64,000 nt of DNA from NCBI GenBank assembly GCA_937991535.1, contig CALKHN010000028.1:124001-188000 (forward strand). Direction: 5' to 3'. Under the pieces are notes generated by a model. It saw only the letters and a list, made by a program, of their open reading frames with translations, was not told where the DNA came from and did not search any database. The stretch's first letter is position 1; each line of letters begins with the position of its first letter. Made by a program: the position numbers and the translations under genes. Shown one piece after another: positions 26,972 through 35,663 of this stretch. The stretch is from an uncultured Sphingobacteriales bacterium (GTDB taxonomy: Bacteria; Bacteroidota; Bacteroidia; Chitinophagales; Chitinophagaceae).

Positions 26972-27940
26972 TTATTGCAGCTCAAGTGAAAGATTATCAA
27001 AATAAATATTGGTGGGATTAGCCAGTCCAAAATAATAAAAGCCCGGAACACCACCTGTATAAGGATTATCGTCTGTAAAGTTGCGATCCATAATGATACC
27101 GTTGGTGCCGGGGTCAGTAATTTTAATGGTAATTTTCCCGGCAGTTGATGAAGAAACTTCTACCGTATATTTTTTATCATCGGCCAAACCTTCAAAATTT
27201 CCGCTCAGCATAACAGCAGCCCAGTCGCCCAGTCCGTTAGCGCCTGTTTTTAATAACTGCACTAAAGTACCTGATGTTCTTAAAAGGTAAAATCTTTTAT
27301 TGTCTTCCTGCGCATTAAAGATCAACCCGCCAAATGAACCGCCGCCGGAAACCGTAATTTGTGCCGAGAGCTTAAAAAAGTTTCCGTTGCCTGTTTTCAT
27401 ATCCACTTCCGGAGCACGGTACAGCATGTAGCTCTCCAATCCCCCCACGTGCGTAGCCAGCCGGTTGTCTTCCAAAGCCAACTTCCCTGTCACAATTTCC
27501 CAGTCATCGCCAATTGGGTTAGGTACGACAGACGGGTCAACCAGCGCTACATCTGCGCGATCAAAATCGTCCTGGAACTTTTTTATCTTCACCAGGCTAA
27601 GATTCTTCTTGTTGGAGATCTTACCGTTACTTCTTACGGTTACGCCTGCAGATTTTACATTCAGTTCGGGAACGATTATCAGAATGGCGGTATCGTTTAC
27701 CGATTCTGCAGGAACAACAGTTTGATTAAACCTGATAATATTCTTTTCGGGGTCGGGAGAAAAATTCAATCCTTTTATGGTCAGCAGATCACCCGGAGCC
27801 GCGTTTTCAGGAACAAATGCCAATATTCTCGGGATTGGTGCATTATTAACCGGCAGTTCATTATCCTCTCTATCACAGGAACCCATACCTGCTGTTGCAG
27901 TCGCCAGCAATACAATAATTATATAATTTTTGATAGCCAT
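26972..27940 (-). CDS. TIG/IPT-domain lipoprotein, predicted surface glycan-binding protein
   Basis: Lipoprotein of 322 residues from the ATG at 27940 (MAIKNYIIIVLLATATAGMGSC). An IPT/TIG Ig-like domain (about 40-120) contains the family phrase AAPGDLLTIKGLNFS. The C-terminal half (about 125-322) is a beta sandwich of LamG/concanavalin type (WEIVTGKLALEDNRLATH; FGGLIFNAQEDNKRFYLLR; NIYFDNLSLEL). Its position directly after SusD, where SusE/SusF-type proteins are usually encoded, suggests a surface glycan-binding protein. The sandwich domain has some likeness to the DUF1080 fold, so hydrolytic activity is a less likely alternative. The open frame begins at 28015, overlapping the end of susD, but only the later ATG gives a signal peptide. 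Confidence 0.8.
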   Translation of the reverse strand: MAIKNYIIIVLLATATAGMGSCDREDNELPVNNAPIPRILAFVPENAAPGDLLTIKGLNFSPDPEKNIIRFNQTVVPAESVNDTAILIIVPELNVKSAGVTVRSNGKISNKKNLSLVKIKKFQDDFDRADVALVDPSVVPNPIGDDWEIVTGKLALEDNRLATHVGGLESYMLYRAPEVDMKTGNGNFFKLSAQITVSGGGSFGGLIFNAQEDNKRFYLLRTSGTLVQLLKTGANGLGDWAAVMLSGNFEGLADDKKYTVEVSSSTAGKITIKITDPGTNGIIMDRNFTDDNPYTGGVPGFYYFGLANPTNIYFDNLSLELQ

Positions 27941-27990
27941 ATACTTTTGTTTCAAAAAAATGATCAATAAATAGTACCACAATACCACAT

Positions 27991-29751
27991 TTACCAACCC
28001 GGGTTTTGCTGCCATTTGGGCATGAGGGTTAATTCACTTAACGGGATCGGGATGACCAGATAATTATCTGTTGCCGTTTTCCTTCTGCCTACAACAATTC
28101 TTTTACCCGTAAACTGTCCCTCCCCGGTTTTTGTCCATTCAATGCCCGTAGTCAGCCTGTCTGTTTGCCCGATAATTTTCCAGCGTCTCACATCCCATAT
28201 CCTGTGCTCCTCAAAAGATAGCTCCACTCTGCGTTCCCTGTGAATGCGTTCCCGCATCTGGTCTTTGGTTAAGCCGGCAGGCAACTGCGGCATATTGGCC
28301 CTCGCCCGCACCGTATTAACAGCGCTGTACACGTCTGCCGTAGGGCCGTATGTTTCATTAGCGGCTTCGGCATAATTCAGATAGATCTCACCCAACCTGT
28401 ATTTTTTAAATAAAGCCGTGCCGGTATAGGGATCTAATTGTTTGGGATCGCGAAACTTTCGCAGATAGTAGCCGTTATGTGTTCTTTGCATGAGGTTTGA
28501 AATACCATCTGCTCCGCCTACATAAGATTGAATAGCGTACGGCTGACCGTTAATTTCGCCATAATAGGCATCGTTATACCAAACCGTTGCGTAAAAGCGG
28601 GGATCGCGGTTTACATAAGGATGAGCTTCATCGTAACCTGAAGCAGCATTGATAATGGGCTGAAGATGGTCTTCATCATGGTAACCAGCAATAGGTATTT
28701 CTCCATTAGCCATATCATAAGCATCCACCAGTTCCTGCGAGGGACTGCATCCTGCTTTATCACCGCCCAATGTGGGAATGGCATGCATCCTGAACATCAG
28801 GTGGCTAAAATCGGGGGTACCATTAAATGTTTTGATCTCATAGATCGTTTCCTTATCACCGGGGCTGGGGCTAAGATCAGACCTTCCAAAAAAGTAGGCT
28901 TCATATTGCGGGTATAATTGGTAACCAGCCCCGGTAAGCGCTTCCAGCGATTGTTTGGAATAGTCGGCAGCCATTGTCCAGCGACTGTCATCTCCCCCCG
29001 GATTCCACAAAGGACTTGCACTGAACAGCAGCGCCTGCGAGCGAACGGCATGCGCAACCGCTTTGGTAAACCGTCCTCTCTCAGGCTCTGTTGCAATACG
29101 CCAGGGAAAGGCCGCTTCCGCAATCGCTTCATCACAATCCTGTTTTATAAAATCAACACATTCTTTAAACGATTGGCGGGGCAGATCTTCAAATTTAAAC
29201 TCTTCGGTAAAAGGTTTGTCCACTACAGGCATTCCGCCATACATCTTAATCAGCTCCAGGTAAAAAAAGGCGCGCAGGGTTTTCACTTCAGCCGTCAGCC
29301 TCAGCTTGATATTGGGGTTGGTGTATGCTGTTTTGTCGATGTTTGCCAGGAAAACATTGGCCAAACGAATGGCTTTCCATGCATTACGATAGTAATAACC
29401 ATTGGCGCCCGGGTCATTCCTGCCCACCGTTCCGGGTATATCCATCGGGTTCCAGTTGGGTCTAAGCTCACCGGCATACCAGCGGGCCGGGGCACGGCCC
29501 ATATCCTGCGGATAATCGTTATCGTGCGCTTCATCGGAATAGCCGGCCAGCATAGTCCAATAATCATATGCCGTACCATAATGCTGCATATTGGAATAGA
29601 TAGAGTTTACATATTCCGAGGCCATCATCTCATCTTTAAAGACCTGGTCTATGGTTATACGACCATCAGGCATAAGGTCAAGCGGATCTTTCTTGCAGGC
29701 GCCGATCATCAATGCCGCCATTAGCAATATATTAAGCGCTATATTTTTCAT
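27991..29751 (-). CDS. SusD-like glycan-binding lipoprotein (PUL 2)
   Basis: SusD/RagB-family surface lipoprotein, 586 residues, with signal MKNIALNILLMAALMIGAC and lipobox IGAC. Family marks are the N-terminal MPDGRITIDQVFKDEMMASEYVNSIYSN, the helical LKTLRAFFYLELIKMYGGMPV-type segment and the C-terminal ERIHRERRVELSFEEHRIWDVRRWK, then TGIEW and LTLMPKWQQNPGW at the very end. It follows SusC by 22 bases and precedes the TIG lipoprotein by 50. It binds the oligosaccharide that SusC imports; the identity of the glycan is unknown. Confidence 0.95.
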   Translation of the reverse strand: MKNIALNILLMAALMIGACKKDPLDLMPDGRITIDQVFKDEMMASEYVNSIYSNMQHYGTAYDYWTMLAGYSDEAHDNDYPQDMGRAPARWYAGELRPNWNPMDIPGTVGRNDPGANGYYYRNAWKAIRLANVFLANIDKTAYTNPNIKLRLTAEVKTLRAFFYLELIKMYGGMPVVDKPFTEEFKFEDLPRQSFKECVDFIKQDCDEAIAEAAFPWRIATEPERGRFTKAVAHAVRSQALLFSASPLWNPGGDDSRWTMAADYSKQSLEALTGAGYQLYPQYEAYFFGRSDLSPSPGDKETIYEIKTFNGTPDFSHLMFRMHAIPTLGGDKAGCSPSQELVDAYDMANGEIPIAGYHDEDHLQPIINAASGYDEAHPYVNRDPRFYATVWYNDAYYGEINGQPYAIQSYVGGADGISNLMQRTHNGYYLRKFRDPKQLDPYTGTALFKKYRLGEIYLNYAEAANETYGPTADVYSAVNTVRARANMPQLPAGLTKDQMRERIHRERRVELSFEEHRIWDVRRWKIIGQTDRLTTGIEWTKTGEGQFTGKRIVVGRRKTATDNYLVIPIPLSELTLMPKWQQNPGW

Positions 29752-29773
29752 CTTGTATTTGTAAAAGGATTAA

Positions 29774-32700
29774 TCAAAAAGTTATGTTCACACCGGTGTT
29801 AAACACCTGGTAAACCGGGTAACTAAGCGAATTATTGATCTCCGGATCGAAATCTTTTGTGCGCATCTTATCCCAGGTAATCAGGTTAAACCCGTTGGTA
29901 TAAAAGCGCACTTCATTGCTACCGATCTTACGCACCCATTTTGCCGGTAAACGATAGCCTATTTCTGCATTCTTTAAACGAACAAAACTCCGGTTCTCTA
30001 TAAAAAATTCGTTGAAGTCTACCTCGCTTGAGCTGCCTCCTGTTGTTAACCTGGGATATAGTATTTTCTCTCCCTTGGCCGCGCGTTCAGCAGTCCATGC
30101 ATATAAATGACGCTGCCTGAAATCAGAGGTGCTCATCGTGCCATAGCCAGACAAAGGCTGAGATACATTGAAGTTGCCCTGGAATAAAAAGGAAATATCA
30201 AAGTTTTGATATGTAATACTGAAAGCTGCTCCCAGGGTGTATTCCGGAATGGCAGAATAACCTATGGGAACCATATCCCGCTCATCAATAACCCTGTCGC
30301 CGTTGGTATCTACATATTTAAAATCACCGGGCCTGACCGTATAGCCTGTGTAGCTCAGCCCCTCCGAAGCTATTTCTTCGTAACTGCCATAATACCCGTC
30401 GCGCAGCTTATAACCGAATACCTGTCCCAAACGGAAACCGGTTTGACGGTATGAATAGGCATAGTCATCGGGATATGCTAACTCATCGGAGAACAATACT
30501 TTGTTGCGGGCAAAATTGAAATTGAGTTTGGAAAGCACCGACCAATCCCTGTTAATGGCTTTGCGGTAGTTCAGCTCTATCTCATATCCTTTGTTTTCCA
30601 CCACACCCATATTTACAGGCGCCATACGGCCGGGCTCAATACCATATACCATAGGAATGGTTTGACGGCTGATCAAAATATTATCTCTTCTTTCCTTAAA
30701 CACATCAATCATTATATTAAGGTCGTTATGCAGAAAGCCCAGTTCCAAACCAACATTGGCTTTTTCAGCTATCTCCCATTGAATATTGGGATTGCCGATA
30801 TAATTTTCGGCTATATAACCACCACGCCCCAATGATGGGCTAAAGCCACCGCCACCAATACGCTGTATATCATCCAGGTACAAAAAGCGCCTGCCGCCCA
30901 GCCGGTCGCTGCCTACTTTTCCATAAGAAGCCCTGATTTTGAGCAATGAAACGATATCGCTGGATTTTAAAAATTCTTCATTAGAAACTACCCATCCGCC
31001 AGATATGGTAGGAAAGAAACCATAACGTTTGCCTTTAGCAAACTGTTCCGACCCATTGTATCCTGCATTGAACTCTAGTAAATATTTACTGTCATACGCA
31101 TAAGCTGCTCTTACGGATATTCCCCTGAGATTATAGGGCAACCTGTCGTTGGGCAATACCCTTGTTTCCTGCTGCGCCAGCAATAACCCGGTAAAAGCAT
31201 GCTTTTGTTTGAATACCCTGTTGTAGTCAACAGACAACTGGAAATTGAAGAAAGACTGGAAATTAGATCCGCTGCCAATACTCAATGGTGTGTTATCCCT
31301 ATCCAGGAATAAGCGGGTATATTGCACACTATCCATCCCTTCCTGGTTCGGCGTGTTGGGGTCAATGATCTGTATCCAGCGCTGGTAGTCTTTCCCGGCT
31401 GTCAGAGAATAAATGGTACGGGTATCAAATGAAGCCATGAATTTGGCAGAAAGACCTTCCGATAAAAATCCAAAATCCTGCTTTAGTCCCCATGATGCGG
31501 TAATATTATTCCGCGTTTCCTGGCGGTAACCGCTCCTGTTGATCATTGCCCAGGGCGATTCGTTATAATTGCCAGGTCCTATCAGCACTTCTCCAGAGGG
31601 TGTTAGGGGGCCAGGCAATACTACCGGGAAAAAAGCGTAGGTTCTGCGAAATATCTCATCCGTATTCGCATTGGGCGAGTTCACCCTTTCAAAATAGCCT
31701 GCCGCGTTTAAAAAGGTGCTCAACGTGCCTGCCTTGTTTAATTTTGCATCAATATTGGAACGGAAATTATACCTTCTTAAAAAGCTTGAGGGATCATAAT
31801 CTGTAACGCTGGGATCTACCTTCCATTGGCCACCCTGGTCTAAAAAGCCCACGTTCACAAAATACTGTACATATTCGCTACCGCCCGACAGATTAAGATT
31901 ATAGCGCTTCTGTGCCACGTAATCATTGATCAGCATTTTTTGCCAGTTATTATTGGGATACGCTTCAGGATATTCGCGGTACATAAACCTGTCTAAGGCA
32001 TATTCCGAATACGGTGGCTGGTTTACGGGATCGTCGGGATCAACACCTGGATTATCATTGGTCCAGGCCTCATTTTTCAGTCGTGCCCAGTCGTACGAAT
32101 TGACCAATGACGGCGACCGTGTAAATCCCTGCAACCCGTATTCATACGTTAGCCCTATGGTTGGCTTGCCACTAACTCCTCTTTTAGTAGTAACCAATAT
32201 CACCCCATTAGCACCACGTACACCAAATAAGGCGGTTGATGAAGCATCTTTTAAGATCGTTACATTTTCTACTTCATTAGGATCTATATAGGTCATTTCC
32301 CGCTCCACACCATCTACAAGAATAATCGGCGCGGTACCATTTAGCGTTCCTATCCCTCTCAGAAACAAAGCTGTTTGATCACGCCCCGGCTCGCCACTTC
32401 TCTGCAAAGCAGTTAAGCCCGGTAGCCTGCCCGCAAGGGTAACCGCCAGATTAGCTGCAGGACTTTGTTTGATCTCCCTGGTTGAAATAGAAGCGATAGC
32501 GCCTGTTACTGAAATCTTCTTCTGCTTCCCATAAGCCACCACCACCACATCTTCTAACGCGCCGGCCAACGGTTGCAATATCAGCTTCATATATTTTTGA
32601 CTGCCAGCCGTTATTTCCTGGCTTTCGTAACCCACATAAGAAAATACGAGCACCGCCTTTTCATCGGGCACCGCAATGGAAAACTCTCCATTGCTGTTTG

Positions 32701-33202
32701 TAGTAGTACCCGCGTTGTTGCTTTTTACCAGCACACTTACATCAGCCAGCGGATCTCCCCCGGGATTCGTTACCAGTCCGGTAATAATAATATCCTGCTG
32801 CACCGGCGCCGCCACAGCCGCCGCTACCGGGGCTGAAAGGGCCTGCTTGTTGCGTTTTACCACAATGGTCCGGCGAATGATCTTATAGCTCAATGGCAAA
32901 CCTTCAAAGCTTTCATTAAGCGCCTGCTCCACGCTGGCATTGCTTACTGCCACGCGCCTGATGACAATATCCTTCATCTGGAGCTTATCATACAAAAAAT
33001 GATAGCCGGTTTGTTTCTCGATAATGTGTAACAGCCGTGTTACCGCTATATCTTTTTCGTGAATGGTTACCTGCTGGCTATAGCCTTTGGCGCTTACCTG
33101 CAAAACAGCAGTTGCCAGCAATACAACAGTTAGTTTCATAGCCAAGACAATACCGGAAAACCACGGTTTTACCGTACGTCTTCCCTTTAGTTTAGAAATC
33201 AT
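29774..33202 (-). CDS. SusC-like TonB-dependent transporter with STN signalling domain (PUL 2)
   Basis: Outer-membrane transporter and signal transducer, 1142 residues. In order: signal/anchor region (about 20-45), STN domain (VTIHEKDIAVTRLLHIIEKQ to about 115) that contacts the FecR anti-sigma in the periplasm, carboxypeptidase-regulatory-like domain (ITGLVTNPGGDPLADVSVLV...VFSYVGYESQEI), plug (VTGAIASISTREIKQ...ILVDGVERE...DASSTALFGVRGANGVILVTTKR) and a barrel ending in VNITF. The STN domain pairs it with the FecR/sigma genes just upstream. The start codon region overlaps a TAnnTTTG box on the opposite strand, and the leader would be covered by the predicted antisense RNA at 33215-33310. 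Confidence 0.96.
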   Translation of the reverse strand: MISKLKGRRTVKPWFSGIVLAMKLTVVLLATAVLQVSAKGYSQQVTIHEKDIAVTRLLHIIEKQTGYHFLYDKLQMKDIVIRRVAVSNASVEQALNESFEGLPLSYKIIRRTIVVKRNKQALSAPVAAAVAAPVQQDIIITGLVTNPGGDPLADVSVLVKSNNAGTTTNSNGEFSIAVPDEKAVLVFSYVGYESQEITAGSQKYMKLILQPLAGALEDVVVVAYGKQKKISVTGAIASISTREIKQSPAANLAVTLAGRLPGLTALQRSGEPGRDQTALFLRGIGTLNGTAPIILVDGVEREMTYIDPNEVENVTILKDASSTALFGVRGANGVILVTTKRGVSGKPTIGLTYEYGLQGFTRSPSLVNSYDWARLKNEAWTNDNPGVDPDDPVNQPPYSEYALDRFMYREYPEAYPNNNWQKMLINDYVAQKRYNLNLSGGSEYVQYFVNVGFLDQGGQWKVDPSVTDYDPSSFLRRYNFRSNIDAKLNKAGTLSTFLNAAGYFERVNSPNANTDEIFRRTYAFFPVVLPGPLTPSGEVLIGPGNYNESPWAMINRSGYRQETRNNITASWGLKQDFGFLSEGLSAKFMASFDTRTIYSLTAGKDYQRWIQIIDPNTPNQEGMDSVQYTRLFLDRDNTPLSIGSGSNFQSFFNFQLSVDYNRVFKQKHAFTGLLLAQQETRVLPNDRLPYNLRGISVRAAYAYDSKYLLEFNAGYNGSEQFAKGKRYGFFPTISGGWVVSNEEFLKSSDIVSLLKIRASYGKVGSDRLGGRRFLYLDDIQRIGGGGFSPSLGRGGYIAENYIGNPNIQWEIAEKANVGLELGFLHNDLNIMIDVFKERRDNILISRQTIPMVYGIEPGRMAPVNMGVVENKGYEIELNYRKAINRDWSVLSKLNFNFARNKVLFSDELAYPDDYAYSYRQTGFRLGQVFGYKLRDGYYGSYEEIASEGLSYTGYTVRPGDFKYVDTNGDRVIDERDMVPIGYSAIPEYTLGAAFSITYQNFDISFLFQGNFNVSQPLSGYGTMSTSDFRQRHLYAWTAERAAKGEKILYPRLTTGGSSSEVDFNEFFIENRSFVRLKNAEIGYRLPAKWVRKIGSNEVRFYTNGFNLITWDKMRTKDFDPEINNSLSYPVYQVFNTGVNITF

Positions 33203-33209
33203 ACTTTTG
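33202..33209 (+). promoter_or_regulatory. -7 box of the predicted antisense RNA, PUL 2
   Basis: TACTTTTG matches TAnnTTTG and overlaps the susC start codon on the other strand. At the expected -33 position (33179-33182) the sequence is TCTT, a poor match, so this promoter is weaker by eye than the PUL 3 counterpart. Confidence 0.4.
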
Positions 33210-33214
33210 CAATT

Positions 33215-33310
33215 GTTAGATGAAAATGTAAGGGATTGTTAATCGTTCGCGTTTTGTAATTCCTTATACCCGGGGAGTGGTCTCCATCCGCTTCCCGGTT
33301 TTTGTTTTTT
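33215..33310 (+). ncRNA. Predicted small antisense RNA over the susC leader (PUL 2)
   Basis: Predicted RNA of about 96 bases; the 5' end is an estimate from the -7 box at 33202-33209. It ends in an intrinsic terminator: CCGGGGAGTGG (33270-33280) pairs with CCGCTTCCCGG (33288-33298) around a 7-base loop, followed by TTTTTGTTTTTT (33299-33310). Two of the eleven pairs are G-U on this strand and would be A-C mismatches on the operon strand, so the structure belongs to the plus-strand RNA. It would be fully complementary to the susC 5' leader. Cis-antisense RNAs at this place (DonS type) are known from Bacteroides PULs. A similar arrangement is present in PUL 3. Confidence 0.6.
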
Positions 33311-33391
33311 AGCTGATTAATCCATTCTCATAATTTTTTTTGGTCAGGAAATTAGTTTGGTTGTAGTGACGCTTATCCCTGTGCGAGACGT

Positions 33392-33421
33392 CAAACGTAA
33401 AATATGAGACGTGAAATCAAC
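33392..33421 (-). promoter_or_regulatory. Candidate susC promoter, PUL 2
   Basis: On the minus strand a -33-like GTTG (complement of 33418-33421) is followed after 18 bases by TACGTTTG (complement of 33392-33399), which matches TAnnTTTG exactly. Transcription would begin near 33385 and give a leader of about 180 bases containing the whole antisense region. An 8-base inverted repeat (ACGTGAAA 33409-33416, TTTCACGT 33422-33429) overlaps the -33 box and could be an operator, or part of the low-complexity sequence there. Confidence 0.45.
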
Positions 33422-33484
33422 TTTCACGTTTCACACCTCACGTTCACGATCACCCTCAGATATAATTTGACTTATTTAATACTA

Positions 33485-34645
33485 TTACTGCCTTATTATT
33501 ACCGTCTTGCCTTCGATACGGCATTTCACATCATCATAAAAGCTCAGCATCTCCATCAGTTCCGAAAGGCTTGCATTGCGTGAGACCTTCCCGTTCATCT
33601 GCTTTTCCGGGGTCTTACCTTCATATTTCACCGATATATTGTACCACCGTTCTGCCTGTTTCATCACTGCTTCTATATTCGCATCCTTAAAAACAAACCA
33701 GCCATTCTTCCAGGCGATCGCTGCTTCTACATCTGCATTCCTTATTACTTCAAACTGCCGCGTATTGAGCTGTAGTTCCTCACCAGGACGCAGTACAGCC
33801 ATTCTGCCCTCATCCGTTATCTTCACCGCCCCTTCAACAAGCGTTGTTCTCATTTCCGCCTCATTGTCATACGCCATCACATTAAAATGAGTGCCTAATA
33901 CTTCTATATCGGTATTTCCTGCTGTTACAGTAAACGGACGCTGAGGATCGTGCGCCACTTCAAAGTATGCTTCTCCGGTGATCGTAACGGCGCGTTCTTT
34001 TCTGCTGAATACAGTAGGAAAATAAATAGAAGAAGCGGCATTCAGCCAAACCTGTGTACCATCCGGCAATGTCATATGATACTGCCTTCCTTTAGGCGTA
34101 GTCATGGTATTATACAACACATCTCCAGCAGCCTTTTCACTTGCTTCATAGGCAAGCTGGCCGTTTTTAAGAATAGCCTGTACCCCGTTCTGAGTGGCGA
34201 TCACACCATTATCCAGGCTGTCGAGAACAAGATGGCTACCGTCTGCAAGTGTAAGAATCGCACCGTCTTTACCTGGACCAATATCAGCAATAGCTGCTGC
34301 CGCGGAAGCAGGTACCGTATCGTTTTTATTGATTACGCGGAACAACGCCGTACCCGCCACGATCAACGCTACAGCAGCCGCAGTCCAACCCCATCGGCCG
34401 AAGGAATGCATCCTGAAGACAGGCACCCGTCTTTTACGTTGCTGCAACAGTCCAAAAATGCGTTCGCGGAGTGCTTCATCTTCTTCCTGCTCAAAAGGCA
34501 TATCCAGCGTTTCCTGCAGCGCTTTCTCCAGATTGGCCCGGTATGCTTTCTTTTCGATCATATCAAACAATTGCACCTGCTCCTCTGCCAGAATAGCATC
34601 GGTAAGATACTTATCAAGTAATTCCCTGAATTTGTTGGCAGACAT
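33485..34645 (-). CDS. FecR-family anti-sigma factor (PUL 2)
   Basis: Inner-membrane anti-sigma factor, 386 residues from the ATG at 34645 (MSANKFRELLDKYL). The 34 upstream in-frame codons overlap the sigma gene and are not needed. The cytoplasmic N-terminus (1-80) would bind the ECF factor, a single membrane span lies near 85-104 (WGWTAAAVALIVAGTALFRV), then the FecR domain (MTTPKGRQYHMTLPDGTQVWLNAASSI; RAVTITGEAYFEVAHDPQRPF) and a C-terminal secretin/STN-like domain (FVFKDANIEAVMKQAERWYNISVKYEG). The STN domain of SusC touches it when glycan is bound, releasing the sigma factor. It lies 74 bases after the sigma gene. Confidence 0.94.
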   Translation of the reverse strand: MSANKFRELLDKYLTDAILAEEQVQLFDMIEKKAYRANLEKALQETLDMPFEQEEDEALRERIFGLLQQRKRRVPVFRMHSFGRWGWTAAAVALIVAGTALFRVINKNDTVPASAAAAIADIGPGKDGAILTLADGSHLVLDSLDNGVIATQNGVQAILKNGQLAYEASEKAAGDVLYNTMTTPKGRQYHMTLPDGTQVWLNAASSIYFPTVFSRKERAVTITGEAYFEVAHDPQRPFTVTAGNTDIEVLGTHFNVMAYDNEAEMRTTLVEGAVKITDEGRMAVLRPGEELQLNTRQFEVIRNADVEAAIAWKNGWFVFKDANIEAVMKQAERWYNISVKYEGKTPEKQMNGKVSRNASLSELMEMLSFYDDVKCRIEGKTVIIRQ

Positions 34646-34719
34646 AATAATAAAATTCCCGCTTGTTGAATAATAAAGACAGCTATTAACGAAAACAGGT
34701 GCAGCAGGCTTAAAAAAAA

Positions 34720-35319
34720 TTATTCTGCAATTGCTGTCAGCAGCCAAATGACTACTACAGTATGGTCGCCGTGCCGGGATACATATTCCCGAATGCTGTT
34801 CAGGGCGCGTATGATATGGCTTTTTACAGTGGCAGGAGCGATCTGCAGCCGTTCCGCGATCTGTGTATAAGTCAGCCCATGCTCACGGCTTAACCTAAAA
34901 ACAAGCGCCTGCTGGGGAGGCAACCTTTTAACAGCATCCTGTATGATAGCTGAAACCTGCTTATATTCCAGTATACCGGAAGGGGTGAGATAATTACCAG
35001 CAATGACATCCCCGGCCTGCCCCGCTTTTTTTCTCGCAGCCACCGTTTGCTCCAGGATATTAATAATCGTATTGCGGGCTATAATGAAAAGCCAGGCATC
35101 AAAATTTTCTACGTCAGGAAGTTTGTTCCGCTTTTCCCAAAGTTTAATAAATACCTGCTGCACGGCATCCTCTGCCTGATCGGAAACCTTCAAAAAACTC
35201 AGTGCTACCTGGTATATTTTATTCCAGTAATGATCAAACACCTGCTTATACGCTTCCTCGTTTCCTTCAGCAACACGGGCAAGCAGCTCTTTTTCTGTAT
35301 ATCGTTGAAAAGATGACAA
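34720..35319 (-). CDS. ECF RNA polymerase sigma factor (PUL 2), TTG start
   Basis: ECF sigma factor of the Bacteroidota SusC/FecR-linked type, about 199 residues. Region 2 is YKQVFDHYWNKIYQVALSFL...AEDAVQQVFIKLWEKR (about 25-70), and region 4 is LPPQQALVFRLSREHGLTYTQIAERL...TVKSHI (about 128-170). No ATG exists in frame near the start: the only fitting codon is TTG at 35319, and the frame is closed by a stop 33 bases further upstream. The C-terminus is unusual, a hydrophobic tail (TVVVIWLLTAIAE) directly after region 4. It should direct transcription of PUL 2 when freed from FecR. Confidence 0.92.
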   Translation of the reverse strand: MSSFQRYTEKELLARVAEGNEEAYKQVFDHYWNKIYQVALSFLKVSDQAEDAVQQVFIKLWEKRNKLPDVENFDAWLFIIARNTIINILEQTVAARKKAGQAGDVIAGNYLTPSGILEYKQVSAIIQDAVKRLPPQQALVFRLSREHGLTYTQIAERLQIAPATVKSHIIRALNSIREYVSRHGDHTVVVIWLLTAIAE

Positions 35320-35663
35320 TAGATAACTTTCTTGTATATTCAGACCACAATACTATAAAAAATTCTACAAGAAAGCCTTAGCAAAGAAATCATCAGCATG
35401 GTTCAACCCGTTTTTATTCGCTCAAAAGAAATATGATATTGCTGCATTTGTATAGCCATCGTATTACCCTGATAATCGGGCAAAAATATTCTGGTCCCGA
35501 AGGTATTGGAGAGTGGCAAACGGTAAAGTTGAACAGGGCAAAATTCCCGGGACATGAGACAAATGTTAGCAGGACAGCCCAACGATTCAACCTGTAATTA
35601 GCGGGAACAAAATGATGCTTACGGTTCCGGGAAACAGGCAATTATCGATATCTTTATCATCCT
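35320..35663. other. Gap between PUL 3 glycosidases and PUL 2 sigma gene
   Basis: No supported gene in 344 bases. A minus-strand TATTTTTG (complement of 35481-35488) matches TAnnTTTG and could belong to the sigma gene promoter, but no -33 box at proper distance was found. No strong terminator for the upstream glycosidase operon is visible. Confidence 0.4.

Noticed and set aside
28918..29724. Plus-strand frame of 268 codons opposite susD of PUL 2
   Set aside because: Longest shadow in the window; it lies entirely in a well-supported SusD gene, and composition and lack of motifs argue against a real gene.
33270..33298. Hairpin as a fecR-susC terminator on the operon strand
   Set aside because: On the minus strand two pairs become A-C mismatches and no T-tract follows; the plus strand fits better, so it was assigned to an antisense RNA.
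33950..34621. Plus-strand frame of 223 codons opposite fecR of PUL 2
   Set aside because: Complement of conserved FecR coding sequence; no domain or start signal of its own.
35414..35641. Minus-strand frame of 75 codons in the gap before the PUL 2 sigma gene
   Set aside because: No ribosome-binding context or family likeness; kept as non-coding gap.
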